Source: Actinomadura macra NBRC 14102 (GTDB lineage Bacteria; Actinomycetota; Actinomycetes; Streptosporangiales; Streptosporangiaceae). Taken from it: a stretch of DNA of 64,000 nucleotides. The stretch spans positions 434,001-498,000 of the forward strand of contig NZ_BCQT01000006.1 of NCBI RefSeq assembly GCF_001552215.1, in the 5' to 3' direction. The notes under the pieces were generated by a model. That model saw only the letters and a list, made by a program, of their open reading frames with translations, was not told the DNA's origin and did no database searches. Position 1 is the stretch's first letter, and each line of letters opens with the position of its first letter. The translations under genes were made by a program, and so were the position numbers. Of this stretch, positions 18,289 through 26,639 are shown piece by piece.

Positions 18289-19689
18289 ATGACCGAGCAG
18301 GAGTTCCGGGTGGAGCACGACTCCATGGGCGAGGTCCGGGTGCCCGCGGCGGCCAGGTGGCGGGCGCAGACCCAGCGCGCGGTGGAGAACTTCCCGATCT
18401 CCGGCCGGACGCTGGAGCCCGCGCACATCGCCGCACTGGGCCAGATCAAGGCCGCCGCGGCGACGGTCAACGCCGAGCTGGGCATCCTGGACGACGATCT
18501 CGCCGCCGCGATCAGGGCGGCCGCCCTGGAGGTGGCCGAAGGAAAATGGGACGACCAGTTCCCCATCGACGTCTTCCAGACGGGGTCCGGGACGTCGTCC
18601 AACATGAACGCCAACGAGGTCGTCGCGACGCTGGCGCAGGAGCGGCTCGGCCGTCCGGTGCATCCGAACGACCATGTGAACGCCTCTCAGTCGTCCAACG
18701 ACGTGTTCCCGTCCTCGATCCACGTCGCGGCCACCGGGGCGGTCCTGAACGACCTCGTCCCCGCGCTGAGGCACCTGGAGGCGGCGCTGGCGCGCAAGGC
18801 CGACGGGTTCGCGACGGTGGTGAAGTCCGGCCGTACCCACCTGATGGACGCCACACCCGTGACGCTGGGCCAGGAGTTCGGCGGGTACGCCGCGCAGGTC
18901 CGGTACGGCGTGGAGCGGCTGGAGGCCGTCCTGCCGCGGCTGGCGGAGCTGCCGCTCGGCGGTACCGCGGTCGGCACCGGGATCAACACGCCGGAGGGCT
19001 TCGGCGGGCGCGTCATCGCCGAGATCGCCCGCGTCACCGGCCTGCCGCTGACCGAGGCGCGTGACCACTTCGAGGCGCAGGGCGCGCGGGACGGCCTGGT
19101 GGAGGCCAGCGGCGCGCTCCGCACGATCGCGGTCAGCCTCACCAAGATCGCCAACGATCTGCGCTGGATGGGCTCGGGGCCGCGCGCCGGGCTCGCCGAG
19201 ATCCGGCTGCCCGACCTGCAGCCCGGCTCGTCGAGCATGCCGGGGAAGGTGAACCCGGTGATCCCCGAAGCGGTCGCGCAGGTGGCGGCGCAGGTCATCG
19301 GGAACGACGCGGCGATCGCGTTCGGCGGCGCGTCCGGCAGCTTCGAGCTGAACGTGATGCTGCCGATGCTGGCCCGCAACGTCCTGGAGTCGATCGCGCT
19401 GCTGGCGAGCGTGTCGCGGCTGCTCGCCGACCGTTGCGTGGACGGCATCGAGGCGGACGTGGACAGGATGCGGGAGTACGCCGAGTCCTCGCCGGCGATC
19501 GTGACGCCGCTCAACCGCTACATCGGGTATGAGGAGGCGGCGAAGGTCGCCAAGCAGGCGCTGCGGGAACGCCGGACGATCCGCGAGGTCGTCCTGGAAC
19601 GGGGCCACGTGGACGCGGGGCGGCTGACCGTCGAGCAGCTCGACGAGGCCCTGGACGTCCTCGGCATGACCAACGCGGCACGCGGCTGA
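18289..19689 (+). CDS. fumC: Fumarate hydratase, class II
   Basis: An iron-independent, oxygen-stable tetrameric fumarase of 466 residues. The family signature [11 protein letters not shown] is intact, together with [31 protein letters not shown] and [20 protein letters not shown] 18289 is chosen over TTG 18283 because GGAGG is ten bases upstream of the ATG and only four from the TTG. TAGATT at 18261 may be its -10 box. Having both fumarase classes in one locus gives activity in both iron-replete and oxidising or iron-poor states. Confidence 0.97.
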   Translation: MTEQEFRVEHDSMGEVRVPAAARWRAQTQRAVENFPISGRTLEPAHIAALGQIKAAAATVNAELGILDDDLAAAIRAAALEVAEGKWDDQFPIDVFQTGSGTSSNMNANEVVATLAQERLGRPVHPNDHVNASQSSNDVFPSSIHVAATGAVLNDLVPALRHLEAALARKADGFATVVKSGRTHLMDATPVTLGQEFGGYAAQVRYGVERLEAVLPRLAELPLGGTAVGTGINTPEGFGGRVIAEIARVTGLPLTEARDHFEAQGARDGLVEASGALRTIAVSLTKIANDLRWMGSGPRAGLAEIRLPDLQPGSSSMPGKVNPVIPEAVAQVAAQVIGNDAAIAFGGASGSFELNVMLPMLARNVLESIALLASVSRLLADRCVDGIEADVDRMREYAESSPAIVTPLNRYIGYEEAAKVAKQALRERRTIREVVLERGHVDAGRLTVEQLDEALDVLGMTNAARG

Positions 19690-19724
19690 CGTCCGGACAC
19701 CGGCGCTCCGCCACGATGCCGTTC

Positions 19725-19772
19725 GTCCGGCGCCCCCTGAGGCGTCTTGTCACACCTCCGGAGGCGCCGGAC
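19725..19772. terminator. Bidirectional terminator stem
   Basis: GTCCGGCGCC (19725-19734) and its reverse complement GGCGCCGGAC (19763-19772) form a 10-bp stem with a 28-base loop between the convergent fumC and transglycosylase genes. Confidence 0.6.
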
Positions 19773-19778
19773 CCAGGG

Positions 19779-20885
19779 TCAGTACCAGCCCACCGACTCG
19801 GAGTGGTTCCAGGCGCCGCAGGGGCTTCCGTAGCGGTTCTTGATGTAGCCGAGTCCCCACTTGATCTGGGTGGTGGCGTTGTTCTGCCAATCCGGCCCGG
19901 CACTGGACATCTTGGAGCCGGGAAGCGCCTGCGGGATCCCGTACGCGCCGGACGGGTTGGCGGCGTGGGTGTTCCAGTGGCTCTCCTTGTTCCACAGGTT
20001 CACCAGGCAACCGAACTGGCCGCTGCTCCGGAAAGACGAGCCGTAGCCCGACATGAGGCGCTTGGCGATCGCCTGCGCCTGGCCCGCCGGGACGGGGTCG
20101 CCCTTCGGACCGCCGCCGCCACTGCCGCCACCACCGTCGCCCTTGTCGTCCTCGGGCTTCTTGGTGGGAAGCGGCTTGCCCTTGGGCTGGAGGGACGGGC
20201 CCTTGCCGGCGCCCTCGCGGGCGGCGCGGGAGGCCCGGTCGAGCGCCTGCTTGCGGCGCTGCTCCTCCATGACCTTCGGGTCGACCTCCGGGACCGCGGC
20301 GTCGGCCAGCGGCTTGGAGGCGACGGTGGCCTTGTCGCTGCCGCCGTCGCCGCCCGTCAGCGCGAGCGCGGCGACCGCGCCACCGCCGACCACGACGGCG
20401 GCACCCGCGACGACCGCGGCGATCCGGATGCCGTTGCGCCGCCCGGCGCCTGCGTTGCCCTTGGACCGGCCGGACGGTCCGCTTCCGTGCGAACCCGACC
20501 CGATCTCGTCAGGAGCACCGGCCGGCGCGCCCGTGTGCACGGGCGCCGGGGCGGAGCCGAGGGCCTGGAAGCCGAGCGTGTCACCCGCCGGAGCGGGCTG
20601 CCCGGACTGGGTGCCGGCGACCTTGACGTCGTCCTCGTTCGCCGAGGGAGGCGTGTAAGGCGAGGCCAGGGGCATGCCTGGCCCCTGGGGGGCACCGAAG
20701 TTCTGGGGGACGCCGGGGCTCTGCGTGGCGGGGTCCTGGGCGGGGGCCGGGGCCGAGGTGGCCCACGGCTCCTGGGGGGCAAAGCTCTGTCGATCGTCTC
20801 GCCTAGGGGACCCGGGACGGTCTCCGGACAAGGCGGTCCTTCCGACGGTCGCACGCGCATGGACGCGCGCACGAACTGTTTCCAC
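19779..20885 (-). CDS. Lytic-transglycosylase-like wall hydrolase with cytoplasmic Pro-rich tail
   Basis: A 368-residue protein. The N-terminal ~150 residues are disordered (Pro/Gly/Gln-rich), a membrane helix follows (~153-177, IRIAAVVAGAAVVVGGGAVA), then a charged, Gly-rich linker and a ~100-residue SLT/Rpf-like catalytic domain. The probable catalytic glutamate is E301 in NLWNKESHWN, followed by NPSGAYGIPQALPGSKM, and two cysteines (FGCLVN, GSPCGAW) may bridge. Such enzymes cleave peptidoglycan outside the membrane. The start is uncertain: GTG 20885 has no ribosome site, while TTG 20831 follows GGAAGG. Its ~250-base leader holds a probable riboswitch and a CRP-type site. Confidence 0.85.
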   Translation of the reverse strand: METVRARVHARATVGRTALSGDRPGSPRRDDRQSFAPQEPWATSAPAPAQDPATQSPGVPQNFGAPQGPGMPLASPYTPPSANEDDVKVAGTQSGQPAPAGDTLGFQALGSAPAPVHTGAPAGAPDEIGSGSHGSGPSGRSKGNAGAGRRNGIRIAAVVAGAAVVVGGGAVAALALTGGDGGSDKATVASKPLADAAVPEVDPKVMEEQRRKQALDRASRAAREGAGKGPSLQPKGKPLPTKKPEDDKGDGGGGSGGGGPKGDPVPAGQAQAIAKRLMSGYGSSFRSSGQFGCLVNLWNKESHWNTHAANPSGAYGIPQALPGSKMSSAGPDWQNNATTQIKWGLGYIKNRYGSPCGAWNHSESVGWY

Positions 20886-20984
20886 CCCCGGCCTGGCCGG
20901 CCGCGGAGCGGGCGGTCACAGACCCCGCCCGGCACAGTTCCCGCGCACGAGTGTCAGGGGCGCACGCTGGTCGGGTACCGATCT

Positions 20985-21138
20985 GGGGGGTGCTTACGAG
21001 GGGACACAATGCCGGAATCCGGGGGATACCCCGCAACCAGAACGAGACAAGTGCCGCCGCCCACCCCGTTGTCAACCTGGCCTGAACAGCGCCGAAACGG
21101 CGAGGAGACCTGGGGTTCTCCGCCCTCGTCCCGGCCTG
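20985..21138 (-). promoter_or_regulatory. Candidate ydaO/yuaA (c-di-AMP) riboswitch
   Basis: The ~150-base leader of the transglycosylase gene, read on the minus strand, starts with GGGACGAGGGCGGAGAACCC, contains ACGGGGTGGGCGG and ends with CCGGATTCCGGCA followed by CCCCTCGTAAGCACC. These resemble, in order, the GGGGGACCC-, GGGGUGAAUC- and CCGAACCCGACAGC/CCUCGUAAGCG-like blocks I recall for ydaO RNAs. That class often precedes muralytic genes in actinobacteria and turns them off when c-di-AMP is high. Assignment rests on word similarity and context, not on a covariance search. Confidence 0.5.
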
Positions 21139-21154
21139 TGTGATGTTCATCACA
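21139..21154. promoter_or_regulatory. Perfect CRP/GlxR-type site
   Basis: TGTGATGTTCATCACA matches the TGTGA-N6-TCACA consensus of CRP-family regulators with no mismatch and is symmetrical out to seven bases per arm. It lies just upstream of the riboswitch candidate, in the expected promoter region of the transglycosylase gene. CRP control of resuscitation-promoting/muralytic genes is documented in mycobacteria and streptomycetes. Confidence 0.75.
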
Positions 21155-21374
21155 TATCAACACAATGGAGCGAAATCATCACCCTCTGCATACATACCCG
21201 CAGGAACGACGCGCGGGTAACACGGGGTGCGTGACACGAGTACGCAACACGGGCAGGTGAGCCGCCTGAGAAGCCCCGGCGGCCCCTCCTCCAACGTGGC
21301 CGCCGAGACCTCCGTCAAGCACGTGCGGCGCGCCTCCCGCGTCGCCGCCGCGCCCCCGCCGCGTCGCCGCCGCG
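21155..21374. other. Intergenic remainder upstream of the CRP site
   Basis: This 220-bp stretch between the phoH2 stop and the CRP site contains an AT-rich patch around 21150-21200 that could hold promoter elements. A GC-rich direct repeat (CCGCGTCGCCGCCGCG twice, near 21340-21375) sits against the phoH2 stop. No gene is supported. Confidence 0.5.
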
Positions 21375-22727
21375 TCAGACGCCGACGTCGCCGAGCATGT
21401 CCGTCACCAGCGCGGCGATCGGCGACCGCTCCGACCGGGTCAGCGTCACGTGCGCGAACAGCGGATGGCCCTTGAGCCGCTCCACCACCGCCGCGACGCC
21501 GTCATGCCGCCCGACCCGCAGGTTGTCGCGCTGCGCCACGTCATGGGTCAGCACGACCCGCGAGCCCGCCCCGATCCGGGACAGGACGGTCAGCAGCACG
21601 CCGCGCTCCAGCGACTGCGCCTCGTCCACGATCACGAACGCGTCGTGCAGCGAGCGGCCACGGATGTGGGTGAGCGGCAGGACCTCCAACATGCCACGGT
21701 CCAAAACCTCGTCGATGACGTCCGGCGTGGTCACCGCCGACAGAGTGTCGTAGACGGCCTGCGCCCACGGCGACATCTTCTCGTTCTCCGAGCCCGGCAG
21801 GTAGCCGAGTTCCTGCCCGCCGACCGCGTACAGGGGCCGGAACACCACGACCTTGCGGTGCCGGTGCCGCTCCATGACGGCCTCAAGACCGGCGCAGAGC
21901 GCGAGTGCGGACTTGCCGGTGCCGGCGCGCCCGCCGAGCGAGACGATCCCGACGTCCTCGTCCATCAGCAGGTCCAGCGCGATCCGCTGCTCCGCCGACC
22001 GGCCGCGCAGCCCGAACACCTCGCGGTCGCCCCGGACGAGCTTCACCGACTTGTCCGGAAGGGTGCGCCCGAGGGCCGAGCCGCGCTCGGACAGCAGCCG
22101 CAGCCCCGTGTGACACGGCAGTTCGAGGGCCTCCTCCACGTCCGCCCGGCCCGCCTCGTACAGTTCCTCGACCAGGCCGCCGCCGACCTCCAGTTCCCGC
22201 ATCCCGGTCCAGCCGGACTCGACCACGGCCAGCTCGGCGCGGTACTCCTCGGCCGCGAGCCCGACCGCCGACGCCTTCACCCGCATCGGCAGGTCCTTGG
22301 AGACCAGGACGACGTCGCGGCCCCCGTGGGCGAGCCAGCCCGCCACCGACAGGATCCGGGTGTCGTTGTCACCGAGCCGGAAGCCGTCCGGCAGGACGCT
22401 CGGGTCGGAGTGGTTGAGCTCGACGCGGAGCGTTCCGCCCTGGTCGCCGAGAGGCAGCGCCTCGTCCAGCCGACCGTGCTCCAGCCGGAGGTCGTCCAGC
22501 GTGCGCAGGGCCTGGCGGGCGAAGTAGCCGAGTTCTGGATGGTGGCGCTTGGCCTCAAGCTCGGAGATGACGACGATGGGGAGTACGACCTCGTGCTCGG
22601 CGAACCGGGTCATCGCCCCCGGGTCGGCGAGCAGGACGCTGGTGTCGAGGACGTACGTGCGCCGGTCCGGAACGACCGTTCCGGAGGGGATCCCGGAACC
22701 GGGACGGCGCGGGGCGGTTGTGGCCAC
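21375..22727 (-). CDS. phoH2: PhoH2: PIN ribonuclease fused to PhoH helicase
   Basis: A 450-residue two-domain protein. The N-terminal PIN nuclease has acidic residues D28 (YVLDTSVLL), E56 (SELEAKR), D120/D122 (GDNDTRIL) and D145. The C-terminal PhoH ATPase has Walker A GRAGTGKS (266-273) and Walker [10 protein letters not shown]. Mycobacterial PhoH2 is an RNA helicase and RNase. GTG 22727 follows AGGGAG by six bases and fits the family N-terminus better than the longer frame. No upstream antitoxin-like ORF (as described for mycobacteria) is obvious in the 108-bp gap to the prenyl synthase gene. Confidence 0.94.
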   Translation of the reverse strand: MATTAPRRPGSGIPSGTVVPDRRTYVLDTSVLLADPGAMTRFAEHEVVLPIVVISELEAKRHHPELGYFARQALRTLDDLRLEHGRLDEALPLGDQGGTLRVELNHSDPSVLPDGFRLGDNDTRILSVAGWLAHGGRDVVLVSKDLPMRVKASAVGLAAEEYRAELAVVESGWTGMRELEVGGGLVEELYEAGRADVEEALELPCHTGLRLLSERGSALGRTLPDKSVKLVRGDREVFGLRGRSAEQRIALDLLMDEDVGIVSLGGRAGTGKSALALCAGLEAVMERHRHRKVVVFRPLYAVGGQELGYLPGSENEKMSPWAQAVYDTLSAVTTPDVIDEVLDRGMLEVLPLTHIRGRSLHDAFVIVDEAQSLERGVLLTVLSRIGAGSRVVLTHDVAQRDNLRVGRHDGVAAVVERLKGHPLFAHVTLTRSERSPIAALVTDMLGDVGV

Positions 22728-22835
22728 TCGATCTCCCTGACTGTGGGGAACCAACCGGTGGCGCGACAGTCCGCCCCCGTACGGCCCGCGACCCCGCTGG
22801 GGGACGGGCCTGGGGCGGTGATCAGGGCATGACCG

Positions 22836-23711
22836 TCAGGAACCGTAGCGCCGGTGCCGCGCGGCGTACGAGCGCATGGCCCGGAGGAAGTCGACCTTGC
22901 GGAAGTCCGGCCAATGGACTTCGCAGAAGTAGAACTCCGAGTGGGCGCTCTGCCAGAGCATGAAGCCGGAGAGACGCTGCTCCCCCGAGGTGCGGATGAC
23001 CAGGTCCGGATCCGGCTGGCCGCGCGTGTAGAGATGCTCCGCGATGTGCTCCACGTCGAGGATCTCGGCGAGTTCCTCGATGCTGGTGCCCCGACTCGCC
23101 TGCTCGACGAGCAGAGAGCGCACCGCATCAGCGATCTCACGTCTACCTCCATACCCAACGGCGACGTTCACAATCAGGCCGGGAGCCCCGGATGTGGCCT
23201 CACCCGCGTCTTTCAGGACGCGAGCAGTCTTATCGGGCAGCAGATCGAGGGCACCGACAGGCTTGACATGCCAGCCGTCGGCGGCCAGCCGGGTGACGGT
23301 GTTCTCAATGATCTCCAGCAGCGGGTCCAGTTCGGCGGCGGGGCGGCCCAGGTTGTCGGTCGACAGCAGCCACAGCGTGACGTGCTCGACTCCCGCCTCG
23401 GTGCTCCACTGCAGCAGCTCGGAGATCTTCTGCGCGCCGCGCTGGTGCCCGGTGTTGACGTCGGCCAGCCCCATCGACCTGGCCCAGCGCCGGTTGCCGT
23501 CCAGGATGACGCCCACGTGCCGGGGGGTGATGTCGGTGGGCAGCGACGCCTCGACCCGGCGCTCGTACATCCGGTAGACGGCGTCGCGGATCGTCGCGTA
23601 CGGGCCGCTACGACGGATCGCGGACGTCAGCGCGGCCCCGTCCAAGGGGTTGCGGCGAACCCCGTCCCGGCGCGCCCCGCCGCGCGACATCCCGCTTCGC
23701 CGAACCCCCAT
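22836..23711 (-). CDS. Z-isoprenyl diphosphate synthase (UppS family)
   Basis: A cis-prenyltransferase that condenses IPP with an allylic diphosphate. The 291 residues contain the P-loop-like site GVILDGNRRWAR, HVTLWLLSTDN, and the C-terminal RTSGEQRLSGFMLWQ and SEFYFCEVHWPDF motifs. A ~50-residue N-terminal extension precedes the core (MYERRVEASL). By position next to phoH2 it corresponds to Rv1086, which makes short Z,E-farnesyl diphosphate, rather than to the long-chain enzyme; chain length is inferred from context only. ATG 23711 has AAGGGA at a normal distance. Confidence 0.93.
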   Translation of the reverse strand: MGVRRSGMSRGGARRDGVRRNPLDGAALTSAIRRSGPYATIRDAVYRMYERRVEASLPTDITPRHVGVILDGNRRWARSMGLADVNTGHQRGAQKISELLQWSTEAGVEHVTLWLLSTDNLGRPAAELDPLLEIIENTVTRLAADGWHVKPVGALDLLPDKTARVLKDAGEATSGAPGLIVNVAVGYGGRREIADAVRSLLVEQASRGTSIEELAEILDVEHIAEHLYTRGQPDPDLVIRTSGEQRLSGFMLWQSAHSEFYFCEVHWPDFRKVDFLRAMRSYAARHRRYGS

Positions 23712-23726
23712 GCAGGCATCCCTTCG

Positions 23727-23749
23727 AGCGACGGTCCCTAGCGACGGTC
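23727..23749. repeat. Direct repeat in prenyl synthase leader
   Basis: AGCGACGGTC occurs at 23727-23736 and again at 23740-23749, a 13-base period, about 20-40 bases upstream of the prenyl synthase start. It could bind a regulator; it might also be chance in GC-rich DNA. Confidence 0.4.
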
Positions 23750-23835
23750 TCTGATGCGGTCGAGACCGGATAGTCGCTGTGATCGACGCTCAATTATGGC
23801 CCGAGGGGGACACTTCTCCCACCGTTCCGGTGATA

Positions 23836-24357
23836 TCAGGCTTGCGGACCTGCGGCGCGGGCCCGCTCGACGTACTCCAGGGCAGTCCTGAGTTCGGACA
23901 GCCATTCGTCGGTGTTCTTGCCGACGAGGCGCACGCACCAGGCGAGCGCGTCGCTGCGGCTGCGGGCCACCCCGGCGTCCACCAGCGTGTCCAGGACGCG
24001 CCGCTCCGACTGCCGCAGCCGGGTCATGACCGGTACCGACAGGGTCGTGAACATCTCGCGGCGGTCGCCGCAGTCGGCGCCCCAGGAGACCTTGTGGCCG
24101 AACCGGTGCTCGGCCTCGCGAGCGATGGCGATGCGCTGGTCACGAGTGTCCTCGCGGAAGCGCTGGATGTGCCCGTCGAACAGGGCGGACCGCTCGGCCT
24201 GGGACGCGTCCTGAGCGGACTCCGGCTCGGGCAGGCGGCCGACGACGCTGACCTCTTCGCGGTCGACCACGACCTCCAGGGGCCCTTCGAACCAGCCCTC
24301 GGGAAGTCGTCCGGAGAACCAGCCCCGCAGCTGCTCCGCCGATTCACTCGTTGTCAT
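23836..24357 (-). CDS. Uncharacterised actinobacterial protein with RHH-like C-terminus
   Basis: A 173-residue protein that I recognise as a recurring actinomycete family without assigned function. The N-terminal half is a mixed alpha/beta stretch (LRGWFSGRLPEGWFEGPLEV, then VVDREEVSVVGRLP). The C-terminal part (LSVPVMTRLRQSERRVLDTL, VARSRSDALAWCVRLVG) looks like a ribbon-helix-helix or copG-like fold, hence possible DNA binding. ATG 24357 fits the family start and is seven bases after a TAATTT box, i.e. leaderless. It is divergent from the DHA2 exporter. The DNA-binding idea is inference. Confidence 0.8.
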   Translation of the reverse strand: MTTSESAEQLRGWFSGRLPEGWFEGPLEVVVDREEVSVVGRLPEPESAQDASQAERSALFDGHIQRFREDTRDQRIAIAREAEHRFGHKVSWGADCGDRREMFTTLSVPVMTRLRQSERRVLDTLVDAGVARSRSDALAWCVRLVGKNTDEWLSELRTALEYVERARAAGPQA

Positions 24358-24371
24358 GTAATCAAAATTAC
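24358..24371 (-). promoter_or_regulatory. Palindrome overlapping a leaderless promoter
   Basis: GTAATCAAAATTAC is a 14-bp inverted repeat (GTAAT arms, four-base centre). On the minus strand it contains TAATTT seven bases before ATG 24357, so any protein bound here would block transcription of the 173-residue protein gene. Autoregulation through its own RHH-like domain is possible. Confidence 0.5.
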
Positions 24372-24424
24372 AACTCCCTCTCAACCAGCGCCACCCCCGA
24401 ACCCAATTGACAGTGGGCATCTTT

Positions 24425-24439
24425 TGAGAGTTACTTTCA
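24425..24439. promoter_or_regulatory. Candidate TetR operator upstream of DHA2 exporter
   Basis: TGAGAGTTACTTTCA is a 15-bp near-perfect palindrome (one mismatch) that overlaps TTGAGA (24424-24429), a candidate -35, with TACACT (24449) as -10. It is 34 bases upstream of the exporter ATG, where a repressor such as the downstream TetR protein would act. Confidence 0.5.
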
Positions 24440-24472
24440 TTTCAGACATACACTCACTTGGAGGTAACTGTC

Positions 24473-26011
24473 ATGAGAGTCCCGTACGCCCGGCGCTGGC
24501 TCGGCCTGGGCGCCCTGGCGCTGGCGATGCTCGCGCTCGGCTTCGACATGACGATCCTCAACGTGGCGCTGACCACGCTCTCGGCGGAACTGGACGCGAG
24601 CACCAGCGCCCTCCAGTGGATCGTCGACTCCTACCTGCTGGTCTTCGCCGCGCTCCTGCTCCCGGCGGGCCTGCTCGGCGACCGGTTCGGCCGCAAGTGG
24701 CTGCTGCTCACCGGCCTCGGGATCTTCGGCGCGGCCTCGCTCGCCGGGGCGTTCGCGGACGGCTCGGGCGGCGTCATCGTCGCCCGCCTGTTCATGGGAC
24801 TCGGCGCGGCGATCGTCACACCGCTGTCCATGTCGATGCTGCCCGCGATCTTCCCGCCCGCCGAGCGGACGCGGGCCGTCGCGATCTGGTCGGCGGCGAC
24901 GGCGCTCGGGCTCCCGCTCGGCCCGCTGCTCGGCGGCTGGCTGCTGGAGCACTTCTGGTGGGGCTCGATCTTCCTGATCAATGTGCCCGTGGTCGTCATC
25001 GCCGGCCTCGCCATCGCGCTGCTGCTGCCCGAGACCAAGGACCCCGCGGCGCCCCGCGTGGACGGGATAGGCGCGCTGCTGTCCATGGGCGGGCTGGTCG
25101 CGCTCGTGTACGGGGTCATCGAGGCCCCCGTGCGAGGTTGGGGAGATCCGGTCGTGCTCACCTCGTTCGCCGGCGCGGTGCTGCTGCTGACCGGCTTCGT
25201 GCTGTGGGAGCGGCGCGCTCCGGAGCCCATGATGGACCTCCGGCTGTTCTGCGAACCCGCGTTCGTCTGGCCGATGCTCGCCGCCGTCGCGGGGACCCTG
25301 GTGATGGCGGGTGTCCTGTTCGTCCTGCCGCAGTACCTCCAGGCCGTCCAGGGCAACGGCGTGTTCGGCACCGGCCTGCGGCTGATCCCGATGCTGCTCG
25401 GCCTGCTGGCCGGCGGGATCGTCACCGACCGCGTTGCGCCACGCGCGGGGCACAAGCCGATCATCGTGACCGGGCTGCTGGTGATGGCGGCCGGCCTCGG
25501 CCGAGGCGCGTTCACCGAGGTCGGCGACTCCTACACGATGATCTGCCTGTGGCTGGTCGTGCTCGGCCTCGGCTGCGGCCTGACACTGATCCCTTCGATG
25601 GACGCGCTGATCGCGGCACTCCCCGCCGACCAGGCGGGACGAGGCTCCGGTCTCGTCCAGACACTGCGCCAGACGGCCGGCGCGCTCGGCGTCGCGGGCC
25701 TCGGCAGCCTGCTCTCGGCCGTCTACCGCGACCACGTCCGCACCGCCGGGCTCCCCGGCGAGGCGGCCGACACGGCCCGCGACTCGATCGGCGGCGCGGC
25801 CGCCGCCGCGGACCGGCTCCACGACGGCGGCCTCCTCGCCTCCGCCCAGGACGCCTACGTCCAGGGGATGGACGCGGTGCTCGGCGCCTGCGCCGTCGGA
25901 GCGCTGGCCGTGGGCGCGCTGCTGTGGGCCTTCCAGCCACGCCGCGCACCACAGGATGCGGGTCCCGCCTCCGATGACAGAGAATCGGACCATGAGCACG
26001 CCGCTTCCTGA
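24473..26011 (+). CDS. DHA2-family MFS multidrug exporter
   Basis: A 512-residue, 14-helix proton antiporter of the EmrB/QacA class. Motif A-like GLLGDRFGRKWLLLTG, motif D LQWIVDSYLLVFAALLLPAG and motif C ATALGLPLGPLLGGWLLE are all visible. GGAGGT lies seven bases before ATG 24473. The stop overlaps the following TetR gene by 20 bp, the classic drug-pump/repressor pairing. The last ~20 residues are polar. Substrates are not predictable beyond hydrophobic drugs or dyes. Confidence 0.94.
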   Translation: MRVPYARRWLGLGALALAMLALGFDMTILNVALTTLSAELDASTSALQWIVDSYLLVFAALLLPAGLLGDRFGRKWLLLTGLGIFGAASLAGAFADGSGGVIVARLFMGLGAAIVTPLSMSMLPAIFPPAERTRAVAIWSAATALGLPLGPLLGGWLLEHFWWGSIFLINVPVVVIAGLAIALLLPETKDPAAPRVDGIGALLSMGGLVALVYGVIEAPVRGWGDPVVLTSFAGAVLLLTGFVLWERRAPEPMMDLRLFCEPAFVWPMLAAVAGTLVMAGVLFVLPQYLQAVQGNGVFGTGLRLIPMLLGLLAGGIVTDRVAPRAGHKPIIVTGLLVMAAGLGRGAFTEVGDSYTMICLWLVVLGLGCGLTLIPSMDALIAALPADQAGRGSGLVQTLRQTAGALGVAGLGSLLSAVYRDHVRTAGLPGEAADTARDSIGGAAAAADRLHDGGLLASAQDAYVQGMDAVLGACAVGALAVGALLWAFQPRRAPQDAGPASDDRESDHEHAAS

Positions 26012-26630
26012 GCATGCGATCGACCGACTCCAGGACCGCCTTGAGCGGCTGCCGCTGAGGGAGCGCAAAAAGCTGAGGACCCGGAGGGCCATCCAAGACC
26101 AGGCCCTCCGGCTCTTCGAGGAGCAGGGCTACGACGAGACCACGGTGGAGCAGATCGCGGCGGCCGCGGAGATCTCGCCCAGCACGTTCTTCCGCTACTT
26201 CCCGACCAAGGAAGACGTCGTCGTGACCGACGAGTACGACCCGATCATGGCGGAGCTGTTCCGGGAGCAGCCCGCCGACCTGTCCCCCATCGAGGCGCTG
26301 CGCGCCACGATGCGCGAGATCCTCCCGCAGATGTACGAGACCGACCTGGACGCGATGACCGCCAGGATGCGGCTCACCGCCTGCGTCCCGGCACTGCGAG
26401 CCCGCACGTTCGAGTCGCTGCGCGAGGGCACCCACGCCGTGCTCAAGGAGCTCGTCGCCGAACGGGTCGGTCGCTCCCAAGACGATGCGGACGTGAAGAC
26501 GTTCACCTGGGCGGTCCTGGGCGTGCTCCAAGCGGCGATGTACGAGTGGCTGGACGGCGCCCCGATCGAGAACCTACCGGCCGTGGTGGACCGCAACCTG
26601 GAGTTCCTGTCGCGCGGCTGCCCCCTGTGA
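25992..26630 (+). CDS. TetR-family repressor of the DHA2 exporter
   Basis: A 212-residue regulator. The HTH region reads KKLRTRRAIQDQALRLFEEQ, TTVEQIAAAAEISPSTFFRY, FPTKEDVVV, a strong TetR match. The C-terminal domain is helical (TFTWAVLGVLQAAMYEWLDG). The start ATG 25992 lies inside the end of the exporter gene, so the two are cotranscribed and probably form a feedback loop through the palindrome at 24425. Its end is nine bases from the end of the convergent NlpC/P60 gene. Confidence 0.92.
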   Translation: MSTPLPEHAIDRLQDRLERLPLRERKKLRTRRAIQDQALRLFEEQGYDETTVEQIAAAAEISPSTFFRYFPTKEDVVVTDEYDPIMAELFREQPADLSPIEALRATMREILPQMYETDLDAMTARMRLTACVPALRARTFESLREGTHAVLKELVAERVGRSQDDADVKTFTWAVLGVLQAAMYEWLDGAPIENLPAVVDRNLEFLSRGCPL

Positions 26631-26639
26631 TGCGGCGCT

